64,000 bases of DNA, taken from contig CP084613.1 in the NCBI GenBank assembly GCA_025917655.1, positions 1,054,001 to 1,118,000 on the forward strand. The letters are read 5' to 3'. Made by a program: the position numbers and the translations under genes. The notes beneath the pieces were generated by a model. It worked only from the letters and a program-made list of their open reading frames with translations. It had not been told where the DNA came from and made no database searches. Of the stretch, positions 12,060 through 22,604 are shown in pieces (position 1 is the first letter of the stretch; every line of letters begins with the position of its first letter). The DNA comes from Chlorella sorokiniana (lineage: Eukaryota; Chlorophyta; Trebouxiophyceae; Chlorellales; Chlorellaceae).

Positions 12060-12470
12060 GCGGGCGTCAGGGAGTCGAGCGGGCAGGCACTGTGCTGGCG
12101 GGGAAGGATTGGCAGCGACCCCTTCCCACTGAACTGCCTGAACTGCATGGTCTGCGAGCGTGCAAAGCTTTCAAAACTTTCTTTTCTGCCATACGGTTGA
12201 GCTGCGGGCCAACGTTGTTGTCGGGAAGAGGCAATGGTTGTTGACACATCAAGAAGGTACAGTGCAAAGCAAATAGGAGTACTAAGTGCTGCGACACAGC
12301 CGGAGCGCACTCACAAGCAGGGCTCCACCTCACATGCAGGGCATCCGACGTTCCTCGGCGGCAAAGCTCCCGACCAGCTTCAGCCGGATGGATGCACGGG
12401 GAGCTAAGCCAACCCTGTCGGCTAGTGAAAGCCCATGGCTGCTTAGCTCAGCCGGGTCGTGCCGGGAGCC
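12060..12470. other. Convergent intergenic space
   Basis: The 3' ends of NAT (+) and the LRR kinase (-) face each other here. I see no gene, and no TGTAA on either strand. Confidence 0.4.
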
Positions 12471-15400
12471 TCACAGCCTGAAGGGACTGCGCGGCGTCGG
12501 CATCTCTGTGACGCATGTGCGCGGGGTGAACATGCCGGCGTCGCTGCTGCAAGGAAGGGGAGAGGAGGCGGCGGCCTGCTTGCACCGCACACCAACAGGA
12601 GCAGCTGGCCGTGCTGCCAGCAGAACTCCTGCCACGGCTGCCCTGGGCACGCAGAGGCGGCCGGTGGCGCCGCGCCGGGCTCACCCTCGAGGCGTCTCAG
12701 TGGCCAGCCCAGCCCGCGCCGCGCTCTTCTGGATGGCCCGCAGGCGGCGCCCACCGCGCCAAACGTGGGCCGCTTGACGGGCGGGCCCCCCACGCACACC
12801 TGCACCAGGGCCAGCAGCTCATGCTGAGCCTCCAGCAGCTGCTCCATGCCTGTAGGCAAGGTTGAGGAGAGGAGGCGGGAGATTTGACTACAAGCTGTGA
12901 GACCAGCGTGTCCCTTCACTGGAGGCGCGTGAGGGTGAGGTCGGCACGACCAGCATGCAGCCACGGCACCGCCAGCGTGCAGGGCCCCCCAGCCAGCCTT
13001 GCGCCCTGCACGCAGGCACCGCCACCCCCAGCCCAGCCTACCCTGGAAGCCGATGTCCAGCCGCTGCACCATGTCTGCCAGCATCAGCCCAAAAGCGCGC
13101 ACCTGGGGGGGTGGGGGTGGGGTTTTCAAAAGATGTTCTCAAAAGGGGTTCTGCCCCGCAGCAGGAGTGCTGCCCTGCGCATGCAGTCAGGCTCAACCAA
13201 CAGCCGCACCCAGCATAAGAACCACGACAGCTGGGGCCCCCAGTCCACATCACCGCGCAACCAACCCCCCGTCAGTACAAGCCCGACCTCCCGAGCTGCA
13301 CCTCCCCCACCTCATGCGCCTCGTACGGTACGGGGCCCCCCTTGCGGTACGGGAAGGAGGCGCCGTAGTCGCACAGCGTGGCCTGCCCCGCCTCGTCAGC
13401 CATCACGTTGTGCGCGTACACATCGCCGTGGGCAATGCCCCTGGGGCGGGAGGGCGCAGCGCAGCGGCGCCGGCTGGGCAGAGAGGGAGGAAGGGGCAAG
13501 CCAGCGGCTGGCCCCTGCGCCCGCTGCGCACGCGGCCGCCGCCCCCTCTCCAACACACACGCAACCCTACAACACACACACACATCATGTACCTTCACAC
13601 CACACCACCACCAACCACCACCCCACACCGGCCCACCTATAGTGCATGTGCTCCAGCGCTGCCGCCACGCCAATCGCCACCTTGAGCAGCCAGCCCAGCG
13701 GGAAGGCCAGCCCCGGCGCCCAACGACAGCGCAACAGCGACTGCACAGAAGGGGTTGAAGCGCCGCCGCGGGCTGCCGTTGTTACAGATGCCTCCACCCT
13801 TTCAATCTCAAGTCGCAGGGCAAGGCAGCGGCAGGCAGCCGCCCAGGGCAGCCCAAGCCAGTCTGTACGGCTGCATGCGGAGGGTCGGACCCTGGCAGCC
13901 TTGCCCTCCACCCCATACACCCCCACGCCCTGGATCGCACCACACCTCCAGGTTTGGCTTCTCGGCGATGGGCTGCCCCTCCGCAAACTCCATGACCAGG
14001 CCCAGCGGCTTGGACAGCTGCGCCACCACCCTGACCAGGTGCCGCTCAGACACTGGGGGAGGTGGATGGCAGGGCGGCGGGCAGATGTGGTAAGACGGCT
14101 GGGGAAGTGGGGTGCCGACGCCCATCTCCCCTTCCTCTGCAGAGACGGCAGGCGCCTCCTTGACCAATCACCCAGACAAATCACATCCCAAGCCAGCGCG
14201 GGCTTGCCACGCCGCAGCCCCGCACGTCGCTGCAGCCCCACCGCTGCAGGCGATGGCCATCTCGTCACGGGAGTGGCCGTCGGGCGAGCGCTCCGCCACA
14301 AACACCTTCACCGCCACGCGTCGCCCCCGCCAGCTGGCCAGAAACACCTCGCCGGAGGCGCCGTCGCCTGGACGAGGGGGTAACGGTGGCGAAGAAGTGT
14401 GGGGGCGGGGCAGTGGGTAGTGCACGGTGTTGCCCCGCGAACAACTCGACTGGTCCAGCTTACACAACTTCCACTTGATGCGAGAGCCAACAAGCGGGAG
14501 GAGGCCCCAGCGCACGCCTCTCACTGAGACGCAGCAGGCGCAGGCGCAGCCCAGGCGCAGCGCAATGGGCACAGCGCGGCAGCGTGCGGCGCACCCAGCT
14601 TGGGCCCCATCTCCAGGTCCGACAGCTCCACCACGGGCGGCTTGCGGGGGACAGCGAGCGGCACACCGGGTTGGAGGCCAGGCTGCAAGGTAGAGGGGGC
14701 CGCGGGGTGGGGGTGGGGGTGGGGTGGGTTGTAAAACGGGGGGAAGAGCGGGGGCTGACGGTCACGGTGGGGCTGGCGTCATGGGGGCGAGGTGTGCAGG
14801 CCGCCCAGCGGGGCTGTTCCAGCTGGGGGCTGGCATGCTCCCTGGCCTCAACTCGAGATCTGAGTCAGTCCACGCGAAGGAATGCGGATATTAGACGTGC
14901 CCCTCGTCCAGCCACACACCCAGCCCCATGCCCCCTCACAGGGCCCACCTCATCCACGCCAGGCGTGGCGCGTTGCGCAGCGCCGCCGGCACCTCGCCAA
15001 TCTGGCAGGAGGCTGCTCGCAGCATTTCCAGGTGCGGCAGCCGCCCCAGCTCCGCTGGCAGCGACTGGAGGCGGTTGAAGGAGGCCTGCGGAGGGGTGAG
15101 GGTTGCGTGAGCTTCAACTGAAGGGCTGGCGCTTCAAGAAGCGTCTGCAGCCCAACCAACACAGCCAGGGCAGCAGCGGCCCTAGCCCCAGCTAGGCCTA
15201 CGGCATGCCCCCTCCCGCCTTAACACGCACCTGCAGCTTGACCAGGCGCTGCAGGTTGCCCATCTCGGGCGGCAGGGCCTCCAGCAGGTTGTCTGTGAAG
15301 GAGCAAAGAGGGGAAGGGGGGGCGGGGCCACATTGCAGCAAGGAGGGCAGTGATTAGCGCAGCAGCGCACGCTGAAGCCCCCTGGCGCCCACCACACCCC

Positions 15401-16352
15401 ACTGCCGCCTTCAAGACCCTCCCGCCTTCCCCGTCAGCCCCCACCTGTGAGGTACAGCTCCACCAGCGAGCTGAGCTGGCCGATGGAGGCGGGCAGCTCC
15501 GTGAGGCTGTTTCCCTTGAGGCCGCAGCGGTGCAGCGCAGTCAGGCCGCCGATGCTGTCGGGCAGGCTGGCCAGCTGGTTGTTCATGGCGTTCAGGAAGC
15601 GCAGGCTGGCCAGCGCGCCAATGGAGGCGGGCAGGGCGGTCAGCTGGTTGCTGCTCACATCCAAGTCCACCAGGGCGGTGAGGCTGCCCAGCTGGCTGGG
15701 GAGCGAGGACAGCCGGTTGCCCGACAGGTTGAGCCTGCCAGGGGCAGTGCGAAAGCGGGGCGGCAGCAAGTACCTAAGCAACGACCAGCCAATGCCGCTC
15801 TAATCTGGCGCTACAAGCAATCAGCCAAGATCATCAAGACAGCAGCGGCGGCAGCTCCAAGAGGGGAGGCTCAGCGCGGCAGGCCGACCCACACAGACTC
15901 AACCTCCGCGCACCGCGTCAGCGTTGTAAGGCGGCCGATCGCGGGCGGCACAGCCTCGATGGCGTTGCCCCGGAGGTCCAGCTCCCGCAGTTCTCGCAGC
16001 TTGCACAGCGCTGCAGGCACCGCTGCAAGCGCCTCACCCTGCCGCACCACGCACACGCTCAGCACGGGCGGCGCAAAGAGCACGCGCACGGCGGTTGAGC
16101 GGCGCTCCAGCTCCCGCAACTGATCCAGCGTGGTGATGGCCTCGCTGCCTGCAGGCGCCTGCTGTACCTGAACCACCTGCTCCATCTGATCCTCCAGGGC
16201 TGCATGGGGCCCCGGCGGCAGCGGCGGGCCACCAGCACGACTGTCAGAACGGCAGTGCCCGCAGCCGCCGCCGCCGCCCCCACCGCCAGCGCCTTCCTGT
16301 CCGCGTCGCCCAGCCGGGGCAGGCTGGGCAATGCGGACCACGCCGGTAACAT
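12471..16352 (-). CDS. Leucine-rich-repeat protein kinase, HGD-YAHN type
   Basis: About twelve exons run from the ATG at 16352 to TGA at 12471. The N terminus has one membrane segment, ALAVGAAAAAAGTAVLTVVL, followed by RRCRRG. Then come LRRs such as LRELDLRGNAIEAVPPAIG, LNLSGNRLSSLPSQLG and LDVSSNQLTALPASIG, out to about 14950. The kinase follows: glycine loop GASGEVFLASW, RRVAVKVFV with the ATP-binding Lys, the catalytic loop HGDVYAHNVMAD and metal-binding CDYGASF in place of DFG. HGD with YAHN marks a family I recall from bacteria and plants. The last exons end CVGGPPVKRPTF and PTPRSPFRL. The frame slips near 16218, 14640 and 12757, each curable by one G or C. The substrate is unknown. The topology (membrane anchor, LRR, kinase) differs from that of receptor kinases. 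Confidence 0.8.
13551..13630 (+). repeat. CA-rich simple repeat in kinase intron
   Basis: A run of CACACA and CACCAC units lies between kinase exons. It is simple sequence. Confidence 0.6.
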
Positions 16353-16902
16353 AGGCGCGTGGCTGCCAGTGCTGGTATTGGAGTCGTAGGACAGCCCGTG
16401 TTTACAGATCGCTTCTCGCCACCCTGTCTGTCGCTATGCTTTGAATATGAGGCTCCCGGAGTGCTTGTGTCAAATGGATGGAGGAACAAGCTCCTGCTAA
16501 ACTGGGCTGTACAACCACTCGTGCAGCCTTTCATGCTTATTCGCGGCACAAGGGCCTGTCTTATCACCCTAATCAATGTTGCACAGACCGACAAAACTTG
16601 TGGATGCAAGGATCGTTCAACCCTACCCTGGTCCCTCTGCAGCCAGGCAGACGACATGCCGCCAGGCCGCTCGCGAGAAGCTTGTGTTCAGCTACTTTGA
16701 CAGGCATTGTCTTACAGATTAACAGGCAGTGTCACACACACTGAATCATCGAGCAACCAAGACATTCGGAACATTCAATTGGAAGCTGTGCATACGAATG
16801 CCATCACTCCTGCTTTGTACAAAGTGAAAGCAGGACATGTCCTTGCCTGACCAGCCAGGCCAACGAGCGCTCCCATGGCACCCACCGACACTAGGCCCGC
16901 AC
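16353..16902 (-). other. Intergenic: LRR kinase promoter and ShKT gene 3' end
   Basis: This stretch is noticeably more AT-rich than the coding DNA around it. It holds the LRR-kinase upstream region and, at 16712-16716, the poly(A) signal of the ShKT gene. No gene is supported. Confidence 0.4.
16712..16716 (-). terminator. Poly(A) signal of the ShKT gene
   Basis: TTACA on the + strand reads TGTAA on the transcript, about 190 bases after the stop at 16903. Confidence 0.5.
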
Positions 16903-18141
16903 TCAAGCGGCAGCCGTGGTGCAGCGGTTGCATGTCTTGAGGCAATACGGGCCCGCCAAGACGGTGGTGGAGTTGCATTGGTCCGCGGTGCAGCTGCCGC
17001 CAGAAGGTGCCGTGTCCACGCAGTTGCCTGAGGGTGGGGGTGGAGTAGGGTCTGGGTGGGGGCAGCAGCCAGGCAAGCTTTGCTGTCTTACGCCGTGGCC
17101 AATCCACCCAGACCCCATCGCTGCTCAGCCGATGCACACAGTGCAACCAGCTGAGCAGGCCGTGCAGGTGTGCAGGCTGGCCACACACACCTCCGCAGCG
17201 GTTGCACGACCTCAGGCAGAAGGCGCCCCGTATATGAAGTCGGCATCTGCAGGAGGCGCTCATTGGTGAGGATGTGCTGCAGACGCTTGAGCCGCAAAAA
17301 ACAGCAGTGCAGGCGGCCCCAGCCTGTGGGGCTACCCGGTGCAGGAGCCACAGGAGCGCCCTGCCTACTCACCGCACTTTCCAAAGCGAGCCTGCTCCTG
17401 GCACGTGAACTCGGCGGAGGGGGCAATGTCGGTGCAGCCGGAAGACCTGTCTGCGGCAGGGGAGAAACACAAGAGGGCCTGGCTGTGAAGAGGCTGGCGC
17501 TGCGCCCGGGCGCTTGGCTCTCCCCACCCTTTCCCACCTGCGGTGGTCAGGGTCTGGCACGCGGCGGAGTTGGCGGGGCCGCGCTGGCAAATGTCCACCT
17601 CCCCGTTGACCTGGGAGACGCCCAGCACCTGGGAGCCGCCGCCTGTGGCGCTCTGCTGGGTGGAGGCGCTGGTGGGGGTGGCTGATGCCCTTGCGGTGGC
17701 CGACTGGGCGCCGGAGGCGGAGGAGAAGGCGGAGTTTCCGTTTGCGCGCAGTCCACGCCCTGCAGGTTTGAACGGTGCCGAGAGCTGGTGCAGGGTGCCA
17801 ACCGCATCGATGGGTGACACCTGGCAGCCCCTCGATGGATATCCTCCCGAAACAGGGCGGCTGCGGCGGCAGGCTGCTAGCCCAGCTACACCAAAACTCA
17901 CCCCCAGCATGCAGCTCTTTCACGCTCTCGCGCAGCAGTTGCTGAGCCTGGACATCAGGGCGCCTGCACCAACAAGGGGCTTGGCTCAGTTTGGGCCACC
18001 CAAGGCCAGGCAGTGCCTGCCCGGTGTCCAACCTTACCCTGGACTCCCTCCTGCTGCTGCCCACAAAGCGCCTCACCTGGCCAAGGCGGAGGCCCCGAAG
18101 AGGGCGCACACGGCCAGCAGCGCGAATGTGATGCTCCTCAT
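16903..18141 (-). CDS. Secreted protein with two ShKT cysteine-rich domains
   Basis: The ATG at 18141 opens a clear signal peptide, MRSITFALLAVCALFGASAL. A short helical exon follows (QQLLRESVKELHAGG), then a Ser/Thr/Ala-rich linker (17817-17545). Two six-cysteine ShKT modules end the protein. The first is split over two exons (GCTDIAPSAEFTCQEQARF at about 17450-17375, then FCLRSCNRC at about 17215-17190). The second is in one exon (about 17026-16903), with NCVDTAPSGGSCTADQC and YCLKTCNRCTTAAA before TGA. ShKT modules are common in algal and animal extracellular proteins, often as add-ons to enzymes; here no catalytic domain is seen. The name comes from a sea-anemone peptide and does not imply toxicity. 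The frame slips near 18078 and 17220. Confidence 0.75.
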
Positions 18142-18663
18142 GGCGGTGCTGCGGCGACAAGAATGAGAGGTGGGGCTGAAAGCAAGGCTCAGATGTATAC
18201 AAATCCAGTCACGAAAGAGCACCGCGGCCAGACACAGCACGACTTCAGGCAACTTCCTTGGATGCAACGAGGAGGACCCTCACGCGGGTTCCGCGGTCTA
18301 CCTCGGAAGCAAACCTTGTAGGAAGAGACAATAATCGATCAACAGACAAGGAGGATTGACGAGTGGACCCTTAGCATCTCCCACGTGGACAGGAAGTAGA
18401 AGAAAACTAGCGCGGTGCAGCTGGGCTGGCTATGGCACATCTTACTTCCAATAAACCACTTATTATCGTCGGCTGTCTCCTATAAACGATGAGCGCGACT
18501 TCTTACCGATATTGCAGGTAAGGGGGCGTTCAGCGTGCTTAGGGTCTGCCCTGGGCCACACAAGCCATTTGTTGATGATCTGTAACCCTGGCGCGCTGGT
18601 ACGCTCCACACTCGCAGGGTGCCACCCTGCTGTGCAGCAGGCTACTTAACAAACAAGCTTGCA
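18142..18663. other. Divergent promoter region, ShKT gene and cupin gene
   Basis: The region lies between two divergent genes. A possible first exon of the cupin gene starts with ATG at 18489 and ends at a good donor (CAGGTAAGG, 18515-18523), but its phase is one base off from the next exon, so I do not call it. Confidence 0.35.
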
Positions 18664-20251
18664 GGGGCTCAAGTTTACACGTTACCAGGTGTGTAGCATC
18701 ATTCGGAGCGCGGGTTTGCGAGGGGCGTCACCACTGGGCACGACGCTTGCCGCCACCCCCCACTGCTCGCCCTCTTCAACAACTTGCCCTCTTTGTGTCT
18801 GTGGTGCAGGTGGCCGCAGCATCGTGCCCCTGCTGAACCCTCAGCAGCATGGACTGCCCTTCGCCCTCACACTCGAGCTGCACGCCAGCCAGACGGCCGC
18901 AGCCGCAGAAGCGCGCCACCCTCCCATCGGCCAGCTGCCGCACCTCGACCGCAGCGTGCTGGCCCTGCACTACGTGCTGGCTGGCGGCGGCCACCTTGTG
19001 CGGCCGGGGGCCGCCGAGGAGCTTCAAGCGGGCGACGCGGTGCTCATGCAGTCGGGCGCGGCGGCCTGCGTGGCTGGGCTTGCAGGGTCGGCCGCCGGCC
19101 CCGTGGCCCTCGCCTCGCTCGTGACCTACATGCCGCAGCAGCTCTTTGACCAGGCGCAGCAGCAGCAGCAGCAGGCCGACGAGCTGGCGCTGCAGCATGC
19201 CGCCAGCCTGCAGCCGCTGCTGCAGCATGCCAGCGACGAGGCGGGGTGCTGCCTGAGGCCGTGGTCGCGGAGCTGCTGGCAGGAGCCAAGGAAACCGCAC
19301 GCCAGGCGTTGTTTGCAGACCCGCCGGGGCAGCCAGCAACCTCCAGTAGCACTGCCGGCAGCCACGATGGCGACGGCAGCGGCAGCAGCAGCAGTACAGG
19401 CAGCGGCGGCCTGCGCTGGCCGCCATTCTTGCAGCCCTTGGTCAGCAGCTTGTCGAGTTGGTGGCAGCGCCAGCAGGCGCGCACGTGCCCGGTGACCAAG
19501 CGCAGCCTGGCGCAGCTCACCGCCTTCCAGCTGCCCAACCAGACCAACCGGCTGGCAGTACAGTTTGACCCCTACAGTCGGCCGCAGGTGGGACTTGGGC
19601 TTGTTTGCTGTGCGATGGGTATGCAGCAGGCAGCTTGCTGGCGACAAACCTCCAATTGAGCACTGGTGCAACCCTCCCGCAACCCTCCCCCACACACCCC
19701 TCTGTGTTCTCTCGCGTATCCTGCAGGTGCCCTTCATCTCCGGCATTGAGGTGTTTGAGCGGGGCACCGCACCGACCCCCACGTGCATCCCCGCGCGCCC
19801 ACGAGCTCTTCTTCATCCTGGCGGGCAGGGGGAGGGGTTCTGCGGGCCGCCAGGCCCCGCGCAGGATCGCTTCCCGGTGGCGGCGGGCGACGTGGTGGTT
19901 TTCGCCCGGGCGCGGTGCACGGCATAGACAACAGCGCTGCGTCCCGCATGTACTGCCTGGAACTCATGGTGCCCAATGAGCAGGTGGGCCAGGTCGGGGG
20001 CAGGCAGGAGCAGTTGACCCAGCTGGGGCCAGGCCAAACATCTGCACCTGGACCCGCGGCTGGGGTGTGGAACGAAAGCATGCCCTCGGCAGCAGTGCAC
20101 AGGCACGGCAGCTGATCCCTCTGCCCTCTAAATCGCCACGTTTCCCTGCTTCCCTGCCCCGCAGTTTGCTGAGTTTGTGCGCATGGGCACCGACACGGGC
20201 CACCTGGCGCAGGAAGACCTCTGCGTGCTGGCATCCATCGGCTGCCGCTGA
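18664..20251 (+). CDS. Double-cupin (RmlC-like) protein, function unknown
   Basis: Supported exons are a short one at about 18664-18688 (AQVYTLPG), then 18810-19587, 19727-19983 and 20165-20251 (TGA). The first half carries a degenerate cupin (LALHYVLAGGGHLVRPGAAE, LQAGDAVLMQSGA). A Gln/Ser/Gly-rich insert and a Trp-containing linker follow. The C-terminal cupin is complete: HVHPRAHELFFILAGRGRGF gives the His-His-Glu metal ligands and GAVHGIDNS the last His. It ends FAEFVRMGTDTGHLAQEDL and CVLASIGCR. Such two-cupin proteins exist in plants and algae with no firm function. The start is unknown. The frame slips near 19245, 19775 and 19910. The gene is convergent with ACP. Confidence 0.65.
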
Positions 20252-20334
20252 ACGGGCGCAGCCGACGAGCGGGTCCCCAGCGTGGCGGCGTCCCTGCAGC
20301 AGCACCTTCCACGCTCGGCTTGCTGTACATATGG

Positions 20335-20339
20335 TTACA
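20335..20339 (-). terminator. ACP: Poly(A) signal of ACP
   Basis: TTACA on + is TGTAA on the ACP transcript, about 290 bases after its stop. It lies upstream of the cupin gene's own signal, so the two 3' UTRs should overlap. Confidence 0.55.
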
Positions 20340-20360
20340 TGAATGCAGCAACCGTCATCG

Positions 20361-20365
20361 TGTAA
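20361..20365 (+). terminator. Poly(A) signal of the cupin gene
   Basis: TGTAA lies 110 bases after the TGA at 20249-20251. Confidence 0.6.
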
Positions 20366-20627
20366 AGAATATTGCCACCATCGGCCCGCGCGTCCAATCA
20401 GGCGCAGCGCGGCTGGTCACTGATTCAAGGCGACGCTCAGCGCAAGCAGGAGTTGCGGGTGCAGTCTTTGGGAGGGAGGGAAGAGGAGTGAAATCAGTAC
20501 AGGGCCGGTGAACAAGGGTGTGGGAGGGAGACAAGCTTGGGACGGGGTAGACACGATCACACAAGACAGCCGGGTGAGGTGCCCCGCCGACGCCCGCCCG
20601 GCTGCCACCGCGCCGCCGCTGGCTGCT

Positions 20628-21867
20628 CTACTTGTCGATCTGGGCCGCGATCAGGTCAGCCGCCTCCTGCACGGTGGAGATCTTCTCGGCGCCCTCCTCG
20701 TCCAGCTGGATGTCAAACTTCTCCTCCCTGCAGCGCCGGGAGCAAGGGGCAGCAGGGTCAGCCCTGCCAAGCGCCCAGCGCCGCTGCCCAAGCGACCGCC
20801 CTATCCGCGTCAACAACCCACATCAGAACAGCAACATGATGTGGGCCCGCAAGCACCATCAACAGCCCCAGGCCAGCAGCAGGCCCGGCAGACCAGCAAG
20901 CGCTGCCTCAGCGCTGCCGCCTGGAAAGGCGGTTGGAAGCAGGGGGCGGCGGCGGCGGCTCACAGCGCCATCATGATCTCCACAGTGTCCAGGGAGTCGG
21001 CGCCCAGGTCCACAAACTTGGAGTCAGCGGCAACCTGCTCGTGCGAGGAGGGAAGGGGGAGGTGCGGTGCAGCTTGGGGCGGCTGCTCGATCAACGGCGC
21101 GCCAGCGAGGGTCAGCCCCACCGACGACAGACAAGGGTTGGCAGCGTACAGGACCCCCTCCAACAGCTGCCAGGGTGCAAGTGTGCAGCCACCCTGGGAA
21201 TACAAGGCTTGCTGATGGCTGCCAGGAATAGGGTTGAGCAAAGTGCGGGGCTTGGTGGTGCAGGCGCCACTTGACGGGCTGTGCGTAAACGTGCCTGTGA
21301 CTTCCAGGCTTAGCTTGCCACCCCAAGCTGTGTGGCGCTCAAAAGCTGCCTATGCCAGGGTATGGCTTGCTCGCGGTAAACACAGCCAACCCAGCCGCAG
21401 CGCTGCAACACGCACCTTCTCCAGGTCAGTGCCCAGCTGCTCAGCGATGATGCTGCGCACATCAGACAGCACCTGCGCCTTGTCCTGCAGCAGCAGGCAG
21501 GTCGAGGGTTGCAATGAGCCGATATGGAGTCCGTGGTGATGGGCCCCAACATGATGGGGGTCTACTCCAGCCCTACAGGTGTCCACTTACCGACGAGGCG
21601 TGCACAATCATGCGCTGAGCGCGCATGGTGCGGGGGCCTTGGCCTGCAGCCCGAAAAGCACAGGAGGGGTCAGCACAAACATGACGCTGATGCCAGAAAG
21701 AGGCCGGACGGCTTGGCGCAGACAGTATGCTGAAATCGGCAGCCATCACAGCTTCAAGAAGCACATCAGGCCTGCACCAGGCCTCAGGACACAGCACTGG
21801 GCAGAGTGGGCACCTTGACGGCCAGGCGGCACTGCACGCGGGCGTTGACAGCGGTGAGGGCCTGCAT
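20628..21867 (-). CDS. ACP: Plastid acyl carrier protein
   Basis: This small carrier holds growing acyl chains on phosphopantetheine during plastid fatty-acid synthesis. Five exons run from the ATG at 21867 to TAG at 20628. A transit peptide (MQALTAVNARVQCRLAVK, then MRAQRMIVHASS) precedes DKAQVLSDVRSIIAEQLGTD. The attachment site is VDLGADSLDTVEIMMAL, with the modified Ser after GAD. The last exon reads EEKFDIQLDEEGAEKIS and AADLIAAQIDK. The exon 4 donor overlaps an apparent stop: CT|GTGAGC joins to G|GAGGAG and restores the canonical MALEEKF. One C appears to be missing at the start of exon 2 (C5 near 21635), where the frame slips. Confidence 0.95.
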
Positions 21868-22604
21868 GGTGCCTTGGTTGACCGAGAGATCGACAATGCG
21901 GTAGCAATGAGGCAGAGAGGCACCTCGGGGTGCCTAGTGGAGGTGCCCACCCAACCAGGCTGGCAGCCAGGGTCATCCCAGACACTGATTCAGCGCCGGC
22001 CATTACGATTCATTGCTGGCAAAACAGACAAGATAACGCGATCGCGCTTGTTGCCTGGCGACCGCTATCGGCCTAAGTCCCGACGGCAGTGGTCGGTTGA
22101 AAGTGGTTCAGACAGCGGGGCATTCTCCAGTTTGTGTGTGTTACAATAACAGAAGGGCGAGAACAGCGAAGTCACGGGCAGTGGAGAAGGGTTACGGTCT
22201 TGGCAGCACTGGCGGCCACCAAGAACACAAGCAGTGACGGCAACAAACAGGGGTTCGCCTGCAATTGCAGGCCTGCTCCAAAAATTGTATCATGCGCAAT
22301 AGGCGGGTGAGCAACCGAAAGCAGTCAATGGAGTCGAAACAGCAACAGGGGCACAGGTAATCAGTGAAGCATTGGGGGTTCACGTAGCGGGCATCCGAGG
22401 CGGTGAGCTGCAACCGCTTTGCAGCCTGTGCTGGGCTTGGCATCAGCCTGCCAGAGAATGTCCCCGGCCAGCAATGCGCCACGGCATGCCAAGTAACCCA
22501 GCGGGCGCACAGCAACCGCAGCCAGTGCACAGGCCGTAAGGCTGGCCACGCAAGGGATACCCGCGGTCAGGGCCAACAAGCACAGCGCACTGGGATGGCC
22601 GCGA
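21868..22604 (-). other. Intergenic: ACP promoter and CXC-gene 3' UTR
   Basis: Both flanking genes run leftward. The right part should be the long 3' UTR of the CXC gene, with its signal at 22141-22145; the left part is ACP upstream DNA. No gene is seen. Confidence 0.4.
22141..22145 (-). terminator. Poly(A) signal of the CXC gene
   Basis: TTACA on + (TGTAA on the transcript) lies about 460 bases after the TAG at 22605. Confidence 0.45.

Noticed and set aside
16903-17460. Possible toxin gene, because of ShK-like modules
   Set aside because: ShKT modules are general extracellular domains. The gene has algal introns and composition and nothing that points to a toxin.
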